Shown: in pieces, positions 44,605-55,880 of the stretch | Layout of the letters: the number at the start of each line of letters is the position of its first letter | Position numbering within the stretch: the first letter of the stretch is position 1 | Source of the DNA: Ascarosepion bandense | Taxonomy: Eukaryota > Mollusca > Cephalopoda > Sepiida > Sepiidae | Reading direction: 5' to 3' | Assembly: GCA_037127315.1 (NCBI GenBank) | Contig: JBBBDQ010000310.1 | Coordinates: forward strand, 4,539,001-4,603,000 | Length of the DNA stretch: 64,000 nt | Made by a program: the position numbers and the translations under genes | The notes under the pieces: generated by a model | Databases searched by the model: none | What the model saw: only the letters and a program-made list of their open reading frames with translations | What the model was told of the DNA's origin: nothing

Positions 44605-45615
44605 ATAGGTTATTAGTGTTAGTAGAGCCTAGATATATCTGTGACTACAAGCATCATGTCATCAATGCTCATTGATAGAGATGCAGCTATATCTGGATGC
44701 ATAATGTTTGTTTTTATGTTGATAGCCCAAATAATTACAGGAATAGTTAAACTGACTAATCAGTTCTGTGTGCATGGTCAGAGCTGTGTCATCAGCAAAC
44801 AACATTTCTCTGATGAATACTGTATGTATCTTCATTGTCTTTGCCCTTGGGTGAACCAAGTTGAGTAAACTACTGTTGCTTCTTATGTTTAAGTATCTAC
44901 CTTTTTTGGCTTGTGTGAATGCAAAACTCAATAACATAGAAAAGAAGATGTTAAACAAAGTTAGTGCTACAATGCATCCTTGTTTTAAGCCACTTTAAAT
45001 AGGGAAGGGCATTGAAATTTCACCATCATAGCTGACTACAACCTACATGTTTTCATGAAAAGAGGTGATAATGCTCAGCAGCTTTGGGGGATAGCCAAGT
45101 TTCATTAGTAACACAAATAGATTTTCCCTGCTAACAAAGTTGAATGCCTTTGATAGATTGATGAACTGGAATTGTGCATGTCCTGAGGAACATTGCCTTC
45201 TCTCCAGAGGCTCAGGAGACTATGTAATGGTTTGAGTGAAGTTCGCTTACCACAATTAATGATCTCTGACAGTATGTCGTCTTTATCCAGTGCTTTGCCA
45301 CAGGCTAGATCATCCATAGCTTTTCTAATTCTTCCTTTGTAGGCTCAGATTTCAGCTCTTCCAGGACTGATATCAAGTGCTTATTTAGCAATGGAATTTT
45401 CTTTTGAGTAAAGTTCTACATAGTGCTCTACCCATTGTCCCACTTGTTTTATTTTTTTTCTGTAATTTATTTTATTATCTTTGATTTCAGAGGAACAAAC
45501 TTCTTTATTGTTTTGCCAGTTGCTTGTTGAATGCCCTTGTACATGTTCTGAATGTTGTTGTTGACTGAAGCCTGTTGGATGTTTTCTGACAGATAGAGTC
45601 AGTAGTCATTTGCAT
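44605..45615 (-). mobile_element. LINE (third non-LTR family), RT domain with internal deletion
   Basis: Minus-strand order: 'MYKGIQQATGKT' near 45540, 'LEELKSEPTKEELEK' near 45350, then an open frame (45317-45105) with 'GKALDKDDILSEII' and 'KPLHSLLSLWREGNVPQDM'. Then, after a jump, 'AFNFVSRENLF' near 45140-45110, 'LKQGCIVALTLFNIFFSMLL' around 44990-44930, and 'IREMLFADDTALTMHTE' (FADD catalytic motif near 44800). The switch from 'PQDMHNS' straight to the 'KAFNFVSR' block at about 45165 removes roughly the RT fingers, so this copy has an internal deletion as well as stops. Confidence 0.85.
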
Positions 45616-45669
45616 AGTGATGTGCAGTTTACTGGATTTTGTTATTAGCAAATATCAAGCCTGTATGTT

Positions 45670-46137
45670 TTGCTGACATATTTTATCCAAAGTGGTGGCA
45701 AAGTTAAAACAAATGATTCAGTGGGACATTTTCAAAAAAGGTCACTTTACCAATATTTACCATTAAAAAGGCCAATGGCAACATTAGAATATGCAGTGAT
45801 TGCAAAATTTGGGTTTAACCATCAGATATATTTGGACTCATTTTCTCTACTAAGTATCACAACTGTGAGTTATGAATTACCAAACATAAGGCATTTCGCA
45901 AAGATTGACTTAAAATCAGAATATAACCAAATTGAAATAGATGACAAATTTAAGGAGGTTACTACAGTAAATATACCATTGGAATTATTAAAATGGATTC
46001 ACTTCCTATTTGGAATTAAAATGGCAAGTTATATTTTTCAGAGAGCAATAGAGAAGATCTTAAAAGTGGAGAAAATAATAACATATCAAGATGATATATG
46101 TGTAGGAACTCACAACAAGGATGAATTTAAAGTGTAA
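45670..46137 (+). pseudogene. Gypsy reverse-transcriptase domain fragment
   Basis: An open frame of 155 codons. 'HFAKIDLKSEYNQIEI' (first catalytic Asp near 45907), 'HFLFGIKMASYIFQ' and 'YQDD' (46084-46095, the palm Asp pair; Gln in the second position, where Leu or Val is more usual in gypsy) appear in order. The beginning, before 'NHQIYLDSF', is in a different frame from the family reading, so a frameshift lies near 45800. RT would copy the element's RNA. The following connection region is broken by a stop at 46138. Confidence 0.85.
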
Positions 46138-46619
46138 AACAGAAGAAGTCCTACAGAGATTAAGGCATGCATGATGATTAACAGAGACAAATGTGAGCTA
46201 AACTGTGAAAAAATATCCTATCTAGGATATCAAATATCTAGAGAAGAAGTATTCCTTGATGAGAGGTTAACAAACAAAACTGCCGAACAGTAGCAAAGTC
46301 CATGAATAAGAAAGAATTGGAATCTTTCTTAGGATCAATTAATTTCTACAGCAAATATCTTCCTAGATATAGTGAACTCATTGAACTGTTTGCGAAAATG
46401 GGTAAAAATAATGTAGAATTCGCATTGACGCAGAAGTAAAGTAATGCTTTTGAAACATTAAAAAAGGCTTTGACAAGTAAGCTGGTAATAAAAATCTTCA
46501 ACCTGAAAAAAGAAGTTACTTTAATGTCTGACATAAGTGAACATGCCAGAGCAACTATTGTATCCCAAAAAGGATTACCCAATCATGTATCTTTACAGAA
46601 AATTGTTGTTGACACAATG

Positions 46620-46916
46620 TAATTTTCTCATATAGAAAGGAAAGCATTGGCCATAGTCTTGAGTATGGAGAGAACACAGAATTTCTTGTTGGGTAAAATG
46701 TTTTTGTTAAAATCAGATCACAAGCCCTTGGAATTCTTATTCAATCCACAAAAGGAGTTACCCAGAGTAATGTCATCAAGGATTTTAAGGTGGGCCATTA
46801 AAATCATGGCGTTTGATTTAGATATTATGTACGTAAAAAGAAGCATTCATGTGGATGCATTATCAAGAAGAAGATTTCAGAATAAAAATGTAGAGGAATA
46901 TAAAAAATTTGAATGA
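46620..46916 (+). pseudogene. Gypsy RNase H domain fragment
   Basis: 'FSHIERKALAIVLSMERTQN' just before and inside the open frame 46647-46916, then 'FLLGKMFLLKSDHKPLEFLF' (with the Asp-His of the RNase H site) and 'DLDIMYVKRSIHVDALSRR'. This is the gypsy RNase H followed by the tether. RNase H removes the RNA strand during reverse transcription. Confidence 0.82.
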
Positions 46917-47026
46917 TAGAATTATACAATGGATGAAAACGAATGTATCATCTTGCAAAACACTCAGCATAGAAAGCCAAGAAGACCCAACACTAAGCAA
47001 AATACTAGAGCACATAAGAAAAAAAT

Positions 47027-47760
47027 GTGTCAAGTAACTGTGCTGCAGTGGAAAGACCTTTCAAGAAAGCAAGACATAGGCTAATGGTAGGGAAAGGCAT
47101 TATATATAATGCAGATGCAATAGTGCTGCCCCAAATTTTAAAGAAGGAAATAATTAAAAGTGTGCATGATGATATACATGCAGTGTCACAGCAACACAAA
47201 GAAGGTTGAGACTGCAAGATTGGTGACTTGGGTATTCTAATGATATTGAAGAACACATAAGAAGATGCCCTAAATGTATGGAAATTAAAACATTTAAACA
47301 AACCAAATTACATACATGGCCTAAAGAGGTTCACATGGACCATGCTCACATTAGAGATATTAGTTTATTTTTAATCTTAATAGATTCATATTCTCAGCCT
47401 GGCCAGAAGTAATAAAGGCAAGAGATAGGAAAGCTGCCACCATGAAACAAATACTAATAACAATATTTACAAGAAATGGTGTACCTAAGACCATTGTCAC
47501 CGACAATGCAATTCTGCAATGAAAATTTAGAATGTGTACCATATAAAATGCCATTGTATCACCCACAATCAAATGGCATGGCAGAAAGTATGGTCTAAAC
47601 TAAAAATGGGGCTAAAGATGTTTTCACTTTCTAATGAGAATATAGAGGCATATCTCCCTAATTTACTTTTAAGCTATTGGACAGTTCCTCATGTGGATAG
47701 AAGGTAAAGCCTATCTGTTTTAATGGGCAGTCAAATTAAGAGCCCCAATAACCATGTTGT
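47027..47760 (+). pseudogene. Gypsy integrase, frameshifted
   Basis: The first frame (47027-47209) ends in 'HDDIHA', the His pair of the HHCC zinc finger (47164 and 47176). After a frame change 'CPKC' (47266-47277) supplies the Cys pair. The core shows 'HMD' (Asp 47338), 'VTDNA' (Asp 47512) and 'AES' (Glu 47584). The second Asp to Glu distance is only about 24 residues against about 35 in the family, so some 11 codons are deleted there. 'HPQSNGMAE' is readable in a shifted frame. Confidence 0.8.
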
Positions 47761-48148
47761 TTGCCACAGAGGAGAAATTCTGGTACAAAAAAGAAACAAA
47801 CTAAAAACAAGGAGGCAGAGCCAGAAAGAGCAAAGTTCATTTTACAAAAAGGACAGAGACACAGCTGTACTAGAAAAAAAAAGGGGAAACCAATATTAAC
47901 TCATGCTGATCAATTTAGAACCAGATTCAAGCTTGAAGATGTAGAAATGCAAAATGAGGAACAAGAGGAGACAGAGGATGGGGAAACTGGAACAGAACAT
48001 AGAGGAAAATGGAAATGAGTTAACAGACCTTGAAGAGGAATCTAGACCAAGGTCTCCATTCAAGAGGACACAACAAAAACAAAAAAGAAAGAGCAATGCA
48101 GACCATCCAGAATATTCAAAAGAAGCGATAGAGCAACTAATGGCATGA
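47761..48148 (+). pseudogene. Gypsy pol C-terminal tail
   Basis: Open frames 47761-48018 and 47954-48148 read a highly charged Lys/Glu-rich tail ('AKFILQKGQRHSCTRKKKGK', 'LTHADQFRTRF'). It directly follows the integrase and precedes the LTR, so I assign it to the element and not to a host protein. Confidence 0.65.
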
Positions 48149-48168
48149 AACCTTTCAGGTTCAAGGAG

Positions 48169-48320
48169 GTGTAGTGTGGTATGCAAATGAGATACACGCA
48201 TAAATAGAGTGAGCCTCAGACACTAGGGGGAAGGAGAAATCATGTAGCTTCATACAAGATTTACACATCACAACAGCAACAGTTTACTAATTGCACCCTG
48301 TAGTATATTTTTCACATAAC
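48169..48320 (+). mobile_element. Start of the 3' LTR of the gypsy element
   Basis: After 'ggttcaaggagg' (a polypurine-tract-like primer) the sequence begins TGTAGTGTGGTATGCAAATG, a typical TG start directly after pol. The right end is not clear; 'cccctg'- or CA-type ends near 48300-48320 are possible. No second LTR is in the window for comparison. Confidence 0.5.
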
Positions 48321-51300
48321 TGTAAATTATATGCCGAAAAAAAAAAATTAACATGAGTTAATACCAATATTATGAAAACATTGGCTTGAAAAATTAAAGC
48401 TGACAGTGTATTTATGTCACTTAATTCATATATTTTTTTATCAATTCTTCAGTGCTTTTTATCTATATAACTAATTCTATTCAAATTTGTTTATATCTAA
48501 CATTTCATATGGGTGCGTGCAACTATGCATTTATCTATCTTTTTCAACTCTTTATATAACTAATTTTGTTGATATCAACATTTGTTGAATTCTATCTTTT
48601 AGAATTGAACTGCATTTATTCATCTATTTACCTATATCAGGCTGTTTATATCTATTGTATTTTTATATTTTAATCTATTTAGCTAATTCTGCTGATATGC
48701 AACTTGAGCAGATCTGCCTGTTAGAATTAATATGCTTTTAATGTCCAGTTCAAAATCTGGTATAAGTTATAAAAATTAAAACAAAAACTTGTATTAATTA
48801 TAGTTTTGTAAAAGAAATTTGCATTAAATATGTTTCTACGCATAACCCATTAATAACAGTTGTTTCCATAATAGGACCTCAATATTTACCTCAGTCTGTT
48901 CATTTATCTATCATGCACTGTTCATATCAATCATTTTTTAAAACTTTTTCACTATTTAGCTAATTTTATCTCATATATAAGTTTGTTCATATCTAATCAG
49001 TTGAATGATAAAAACTGAATTCATTGATAAAACCAACCAACATCTATCATAAAGAGAAAATTAATTCTTCTCATTCACATTAAATATCATAACAACAACT
49101 ATACCTCTCATGGTAAACAAATATCCATAGTCCATTTCTTTTGCACTTTTCCTTGTTATCTGCATTCCTGGTAATCACAGGTGAATTTAGAAAGCATTTC
49201 TTGGCTAGTTACACTAACTAGATTGGTATGTCCAAGTAAGCAGACAAAAGATTTGGTACATTTTTTAAAATTCTTATTAACACAGTAAAACTTGTCCAAA
49301 ACTCCTGATTAAACAATTTGGTTTCTTTAGGAATCTTCAATCTTTTCTTTTTTTTTCCATGAGCTGAACAGCAGGAATGGATGATTTGATTGATTTTTCA
49401 TTTACCTTTAGGCAGGCTCACTAAAATGAAGTTTGTGTTTAGCTGAGTTATCTCTAAGTTAGCTTGCAGAATCCAGTTTCTACTGGCAGCAGCATCATCA
49501 TCATTACCTTGGCAACTGCACCCTTGTTTGTCAGCTCTTGTTCATACCTGAAAGCTGTATGTGCTCAAGTCATTTTTATTTTATTATTTTACTGTTTGCT
49601 TCTCTCAGTTGTTGTCTATTCTAGCTCAAGTTGGCAATCACAATGCTAAATCCGATGAGAACTTCCTACTCAGTAGGGAAGGCACAAAATAGCATTAATA
49701 AAATAGTTCCATTCATGTACAGCCATTTTGCTTTGTTCCACAAATATAATGTTTAAATTGTGTACCATTATCTTTTATATATTTATTTTGTGACTCTGGC
49801 AGGTTCCTGGATGCATGCAAAGAATCAACTAAGCAAGCGATAATTTAAAAGTTAACTCACATCAAACTTTTATATCAAACAGTGTGACATATTAAAAAAT
49901 GATACCTTTTTTTCTGTTGATGCATCTCTGATGTAAGAATCTTTGATTTAAGTACTGGGGAGTGGGGTATATACTGTACTTTTGTTTCTGCTAGCTGCTT
50001 TATTCTTTTGACCTGATTTCTATTACATTGTAATAAGAACTTTATTTCTCATAGCTTTGTTCTCAATGTTTGTACAGGTGCTTAGTATGATAACACAAGC
50101 CCAAATTATTTATATTTCTTAAAAAGTATCCTGTAGTAAACTATCTTCATATGGATAGAAAAGAATTTTAGTCAATACTATATATACTTGAGTATAGTGT
50201 TCATTTTTATGATTTTTTTTTTTTGAGGAAAAATTGGATGTCAAACTGTATAGTTTAAGTTTTATTAATCTTTACAACAGTAATATTACTGTATTAATGA
50301 ATTGTAATTTGGTCAGTATTTCTTGAAGAGTTTTGTCATATTACTGAGCAAACACAAAATGAGTCTATAATAAGCAGTGAAAAGAAATTTGGCTTGGCGT
50401 AATTGTTAGCTACTCAGAAAAAAGGAATCAGCATATAAAATTCTAATTATGCTGGTGTCTGTACTCGTTCATTTTGTTCTAATTTCCTTGGAAAAACTTA
50501 AATCTAATTTTTTTCTGCATTTTGTTGAATCACCAGTTATAATCATAATCTTGTTACTGGTACACCATGAGAGAAAAAATGAACGGTTAAGTACAAAGTT
50601 ACATGAGTCATTTGTCATGTTCAAGATACGCAGACTTGTGGAAGTCATTATCTTCAAGAATTCTCTTGATTATATCCACAATAATATGCCAGGATGAAAA
50701 AAAAAAGTCTAGGAGTCGGGTTTAGTGCTACATTACATGCACTCAAATGAACTGGGTGACAGCTTTTTAAGACAAATTATCATGACAACCTGTACTATTT
50801 AAATATATTTAATATTCAAGTACAGAAAAAGAAATGAAGAAAAAAAAACATTTTAAAGACAATGGGCATCTGTGGACTTAGGAAAAAAAGGCATCAAAGT
50901 ATTTTGCCAGCATTCCTTTCAGCCCTCAGCTAGCTTTTGTGGTTAATAGTAATTTCTGTTAAAGGTTTCTAGCTCTGGTCTTCTGTAAACTGATGTCACT
51001 GTCTAGAGCTTGTGGTGAAGAGAGCAGCCTTGCTTTATGCTGCCTAAATTATGCCATTGAAGAAAAAAAGAGGATGAGTTTTTATATTTAATGCTTAAAA
51101 AAGCCAGTGTCATATGACCTTTTCAAGGGCAATGATTATTTCTTTCTTACATCCTCATTATATTCTGAGCTTATTTTCTTATTTATTATTGTAAATTCCA
51201 ATAGAATTACATTATTTTTTATTGATATTTGAAGATGAAATGTATTCTAATAAATATTCATCCAAGAAATTACTTGAAATCTGTAATATCAAAAGAAAAG

Positions 51301-52423
51301 CTTCATGTCTCCAATTATAGCATTTGCAAAATGACTCCTTATATAACACATAAACATTATAAAACAGAAGAAAAAAATGAAATTATTAAATGACAGTAAA
51401 TCTTGTTAATAATATTTGACATTTACAACCAAGGAAACATTAATAAAATAAAGCCGTCAAAAAGCAAACTTAAGACAATTTGGCTTCCTTTAACAACATC
51501 ATATCCATTGTTACTTGAACTATGTTAAAACAGGTCATTTATCTCTTACAGGCCCATTCTCTCTGAGAAATAATAGCCATTAATATCCTCAAATATCCTG
51601 AACCATTAGTCACAATAAAAGCCAAAATTTCTAGTATGTAACAGATAATTTCTGGTTTAGCTGGATTTTTTTTTTATAATGAAAGCAAGGGAGATAAATG
51701 AAACAAGAAAATAGGTTGCTGGATCATTAATGAATATAAAGTGTGATTTTGTAAATCTGTTCCAGACAAAATAACCATATGAATGTAACATGGTCATTTT
51801 GTATTAAGGATTGTAAAACCAATATTTCAGTTTCAAACAAATAACTGCATCAATAAATTAACAGCAGATGCTATATAATGGATACTTATTTCATGATAAT
51901 ACAGATTACGAAAATATTTATACAGATATATCTTTAATTGGTATGAGATGTAAATAACATTTTTAAGATTTAAGATGGTTATTTATAAGCAGTATTTTTT
52001 TAAAAATAGTCTTGCTTAGAAAGCAAACATTTATATATTTATTTGCTTCACTCATGAACTGTTTCAAGGTCAGCAAAAATAACAAATAGATTGCTTCTAA
52101 AACTATTTTGTGAGAGAGTCTTCCTAAGATTAACAAATATAACACTAGTAGATTACTTATAAATTGAATCTAATCATTACATTATTTATAACTTGTTTCT
52201 ATTGCCCTTTATTAAAAAAGCAATTTGCAATTCATAGTTTACTTTTGGACTGGGTATTAAACCTGTTTAGTTCAGTTTTGGTTTTTAACTAATTAGATCA
52301 ATATTTTGGGGAAAAAATAGACTATTTTATTGTTGCTATTCTTTCTTCACCTTTCTGTGTTCATATTATACTTGCATATTCAGGCTATAGACATTTAGTG
52401 GCTGTTATTAGAAATAGAGCAAG
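48321..52423. other. AT-rich DNA, no gene or repeat family recognised
   Basis: This is the longest plain stretch in the window. Open frames at 49464-49649, 50449-50697 and 52145-51963 are short and unlike known families. 'ctatatatacttgagtatag' at 50179-50198 is a small palindrome. Poly-T at 50213-50224. Confidence 0.55.
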
Positions 52424-52729
52424 GGTCAGTTAAGTGCTATATGGGATACACGCTTAGGTGATCATGTCTTGAAAGAGACATGACTGACTAGGCAGAAGAC
52501 TTTCTTGCAGTAAGTTGTCATTACTTTCTCTGATAGACTGGTTTCCAACCAAAGCTACAGAACCCAATTTATTTGGCTATTTAACCCATATCTAGAGGGA
52601 GACTCAATGGATTCATACCTTTTCCAAGGGTATATGCACATATGTGGATGAAACGAATTCAACTGGAATTCGAACTTAGCTCTCCGATTTCTTGTTCTGA
52701 GCCGATATCCACTGCACTACAACGCACAA
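52424..52729 (-). mobile_element. tRNA-derived SINE (family A), full length
   Basis: From 'ggtcagttaagtgctatatg' (3' end) through 'gactgactaggcagaagact' and 'tttccaaccaaagctacag' to the head. The head's minus-strand sequence reads 'tgcgttgtagtgcagtggat' and 'atcggctcagaacaagaa', with 'gttcgaattcc' as a B box close to the tRNA consensus GGTTCGAATCC. It is the least diverged head in the window. Confidence 0.9.
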
Positions 52730-52986
52730 GTTTTCTGAAATATCTGACACTTTTCTTGGTGATCTTGTCAACCTTATTACTGTTGTGACATGGATGATTT
52801 CACTCCTACCTTCTTCCTCTGGTTTTTGAGATAGTTTTCAATATAACTTCATATTCCACACTTTAGTTTTTCAGCAAAGTGTAATTAAATAGAGGTGTTG
52901 ATCAATGATAACACATCACACATTTCAATAAGAACATGACACTTGAATCTTTCATATTTATCATTACATTTTATTCACTCAAAATT
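52730..52986. other. Spacer between two SINE-A copies
   Basis: No feature recognised. Confidence 0.5.
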
Positions 52987-53135
52987 CAGTCAGTTAAGTG
53001 CCATACATAAAACATGCTTGGGTGATCATGTCTCAAAAGAGACATGATTGACTGGGCAGAAGATTTTCCTGCAGTAGGTTGCCATTGCTTTCTGCAGTAG
53101 ACTGGTTGCTAACCAAGGCTATAGAACACAATCAC
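52987..53135 (-). mobile_element. SINE-A, 5'-truncated
   Basis: Only the 3' half is present: 'cagtcagttaagtgccatac', 'tctcaaaagagacatgattg' and 'gcagtaggttgccattgctt', then 'gctaaccaaggctatagaac'. It stops there. Same orientation as the copy 257 bp upstream. The 3' block contains a perfect 'tctc-aaaa-gaga' hairpin. Confidence 0.85.
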
Positions 53136-55599
53136 TCAAATTACCTAACCAGTTACCTTTAGTCAGTGTGTGATAGTATAGCTTCACATTCCCATTCAAA
53201 ACCTTATATCTTTATCTACAATGTCTGAGTGATTGCCCAACTACTCTCTAGGGTGGTTGTTTATATATCTTTTTTTGTCATATCGCTCATTCCATTGCTT
53301 GCAAACCAGTATGCAACTATGGTGTTAAGTGATACTGTATTCAGTGGCCATGAGTTCACATCAGGTCAATCCTATACCTGGTTTCATTGATTTGTTGTAA
53401 AATGGAGTGCAAAGCTTACTCTGGCATGATTTTGAGTGAAACCAATGCTACTAGTAATACTACATCTTAGTATTTTTTTTATTTTTACACCCATCTTTAT
53501 TTCAACCCTCTGATTTGCTAGAACAGTTACATGAATAAACTGAGAATTTTTTTTGTTCAAAACCAACAATGATGTTGTCTATTTGAATCACAGATTTTGT
53601 GCATTTGACTCTTTATTTTCAAGGACATTTTCTTGAATGAGCTTATAGCATTTGTTTACAGATTTAAACAATTCCAAATGATTTACTATTCATATTCTAT
53701 CAGGGTTGTTTTTATATTTCTTTTGGCTTGTCTGATGTAGTTTGTCATCACTTCTTTTCCTCCACAAAAGCAATATTTTATGTTATTTTTGTCTCTCTTT
53801 ACTTAGAAGTAATTGGTGAGAACTCATTTGTTTTGATCTGATGTCATCAGTGAATTTGGTTCATTTTCTTTTTAGATGTTCTTTGTCTTTAGCCTGCAAT
53901 TTCCTCTATTTCTCTTGTTAATTTTCCATTTTACTGTTTTTATTTCCATTTTTGTTTTTCTATTATTTGTTAAATTCCATATTATTTCTCCATTTCTGTT
54001 CCTTTTTTTCATTTTTTTTTTCATTTTCAAGTGATTTTTATTATCCTTTCTTGGCTCTACTGCATTTATTTCCTCAGTTCTCATACAGCAGAATGAATAA
54101 AGTCTTCAATACTGAAGAGTTCTCATCTTTCTTTCCTGTCTACATAAAATCTCTCAGTATTATTTCTATAGTGTGGATTCTTGAGGATCATCATTAATTA
54201 CCTCATCTCTAGAAATATTGCTGGTGTATTTATGTGTTATTTTACAGTATTTTTAATAATATATTCTGATTGTAGTGTTATTTTTATTACTATTATTATT
54301 ATTATTATTATTATATAATATTTATCCTTCTACTTTCCTTAATGTCATACTTTGTTCAGTCATGGAGCTGAGTTCATTCCTTAGATTTGAGGTCAGCATA
54401 AGGGTGTGATGGATTTGTTTGACGCATATTCTTCTTAATATATGAGCAGCACTAAGGAGGACAATCTTTTTGACTTCATATTTGTTGATATATTTTTCTA
54501 TCTTTGTCTTTACCAGGTCAAAAGCTCTATGATTTTTATGTTCTCTCAGTTTCTATTTTTAGATCTTCATATTTGTAGAATTTTTCTGTAGTTGTTAAGG
54601 AGGAGTTTCTTTTGGTGAGGACAAGCATGTAATTGAGCAGACAAGTTATTTTCTTCTTGTCCTTCACTACAGCATCATGTCTATTGGCCTTAATTTTTTA
54701 TCACTTTGGATTGATATACCCCCAGCAAATAGTAACTTCATCATTTTCTGTTACATTTAATCGCTCATGTTCATAGTATTTTTCTTTGAGTTCATTATTA
54801 TTATAATTTATTATTTCTTTCTTTTGCTTTTTATTCATTACAATCTCTTACTGGTCTACTTGTGAGCTGGGGTAAATCAAGGTAGTAAATATATGCATTT
54901 TCTTAAGTGATATTCAACGTATGGTGCTTATATTTTCTTGACATTAATAGTAAACTCTTGAGTAGATGAACAGTTTTTAATTTCTTGTAAACAGTTAATG
55001 CTCTCTTCTGTACCTTTGTTTTATTTATTATACTGAGAAATGCTGTTCAATTAAACTTTAGATACAGTTATTTCCCTTCCTAAGAAACTCTCTATAAAAG
55101 CAATAATTTAATTCTTCCTTTATTTTTCTGCTGTATATTCAGTTGGTAAATAAAATTGTTACATTGTAGACCTCTTGTTTCATTATCCTTTGTTATATAG
55201 TTATTGTTGTTATATGTTGACTTACCATAGCAACCAAACAAGCTATGAGTAAAACTCAACAGATTCAATTGTTATAGATATAAAAGTAGTTTTAAAGTGT
55301 CACATTTTTTCAGTTTCAAAATCCTTTTATTTATTTTATATTATTCTTTAACAAATATTTTTTATCTGTTAGCATTACCATATATTTTAGATTTTTGTAG
55401 TCTCTAATAACAACATCTGGTCTCTTAGCTTTTACATTTCTGTCAGTATGAATAGAAAAGTACTAAAGAAGTGTAATGAGAATTAACCATTTTCTTTTAA
55501 GGAAACATTGACCAAATAGTCAGTACTTTCTGTTGAAGATTTAGTTGAAAATTCATAAAATCTTTCTTTTCAAACAATGTTTCAAGTAAATAGTTTTCT
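53136..55599. other. No gene; repeat G fragment and (ATT)n
   Basis: 53330-53445 weakly matches repeat G ('ggagtgcaaagcttactctg'). A (TTA)n run lies at 54282-54315. T-rich and A/G-rich strands give overlapping open frames near 53872-54197 that are low-complexity shadows. Confidence 0.5.
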
Positions 55600-55880
55600 C
55601 AAGTCCAGTAGCTGTTATTGCTCTTTCCAGTATTGATGGGGGATTTCCATCCTAACCTTTTGTTTGGAACTTCAGCATCTTATGTTATCATTTTCTCTTA
55701 ATTGAGTTATATATGATATCCATTTTAGCTGCTGATGCTGTTGAAATTCTTCAAGTAATGTAGTTTCTGTTATTTGGTAGTTCTTTGTGATTCTGCAGCA
55801 CCAATCCACAAGGTTTGAAAAAGTGTGGTATTCACCATGAGCCACAGATTTCATTTGCACAAAAGCACTTTTAACCATTG
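55600..55880 (-). repeat. Unclassified repeat K, copy 2, with an open minus frame
   Basis: Homologous to 15635-15835. The minus frame 55878-55672 (68 codons) reads 'MVKSAFVQMKSVAHGEYHTF' and 'TTLLEEFQQHQQLKW', with a Gln-rich coiled-coil-like part. The product is unknown to me. The repetition suggests a piece of a mobile element's ORF and not a host exon. Confidence 0.55.

Larger units (their letters stand above)
45650..48168 (+). mobile_element. Ty3/gypsy-type LTR retrotransposon pol, decayed, 5'-truncated
   Basis: Domain order on the plus strand: RT (45650-46140), connection (46140-46620), RNase H (46620-46920), integrase zinc finger (47160-47280), integrase core (47330-47590) and C-terminal basic/acidic tail (47760-48160). 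The order RT-RNase H-integrase is that of Ty3/gypsy. The upstream gag, protease and 5' LTR are missing; the minus-strand LINE begins immediately upstream. A polypurine-like 'aaggagg' and a TG-starting sequence at 48169 suggest the 3' LTR. Numerous frameshifts show it is not active. It belongs to a different lineage from the 25-27-kb copy, judging by the different core wording. Confidence 0.88.

Noticed and set aside
44098..44612. Target-site duplication of the SINE-T insertion
   Set aside because: The flanking 'ttaatcaatttt' and 'aaaaattgata' are inverted relative to each other, not direct repeats, so they are not a target duplication.
47761..48148. Charged ORF as a separate host gene
   Set aside because: It follows the integrase without a gap and precedes the polypurine-like tract and LTR start, so it is better explained as the pol C-terminus.
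50449..50697. 82-codon frame with an opposed 62-codon frame
   Set aside because: The two overlap on opposite strands, and neither has a recognisable domain. Probably chance in AT-rich DNA.
52640..52729. tRNA gene in the SINE-A head
   Set aside because: The A- and B-box-like sequences are there, but the acceptor stem and 3' half cannot fold as a tRNA. The same head recurs in several SINE copies.
53872..54084. Lys/Asn-rich minus-strand frame that could suggest a nuclear protein
   Set aside because: It is low-complexity and a shadow of T-rich sequence, with no family match and no splice context.
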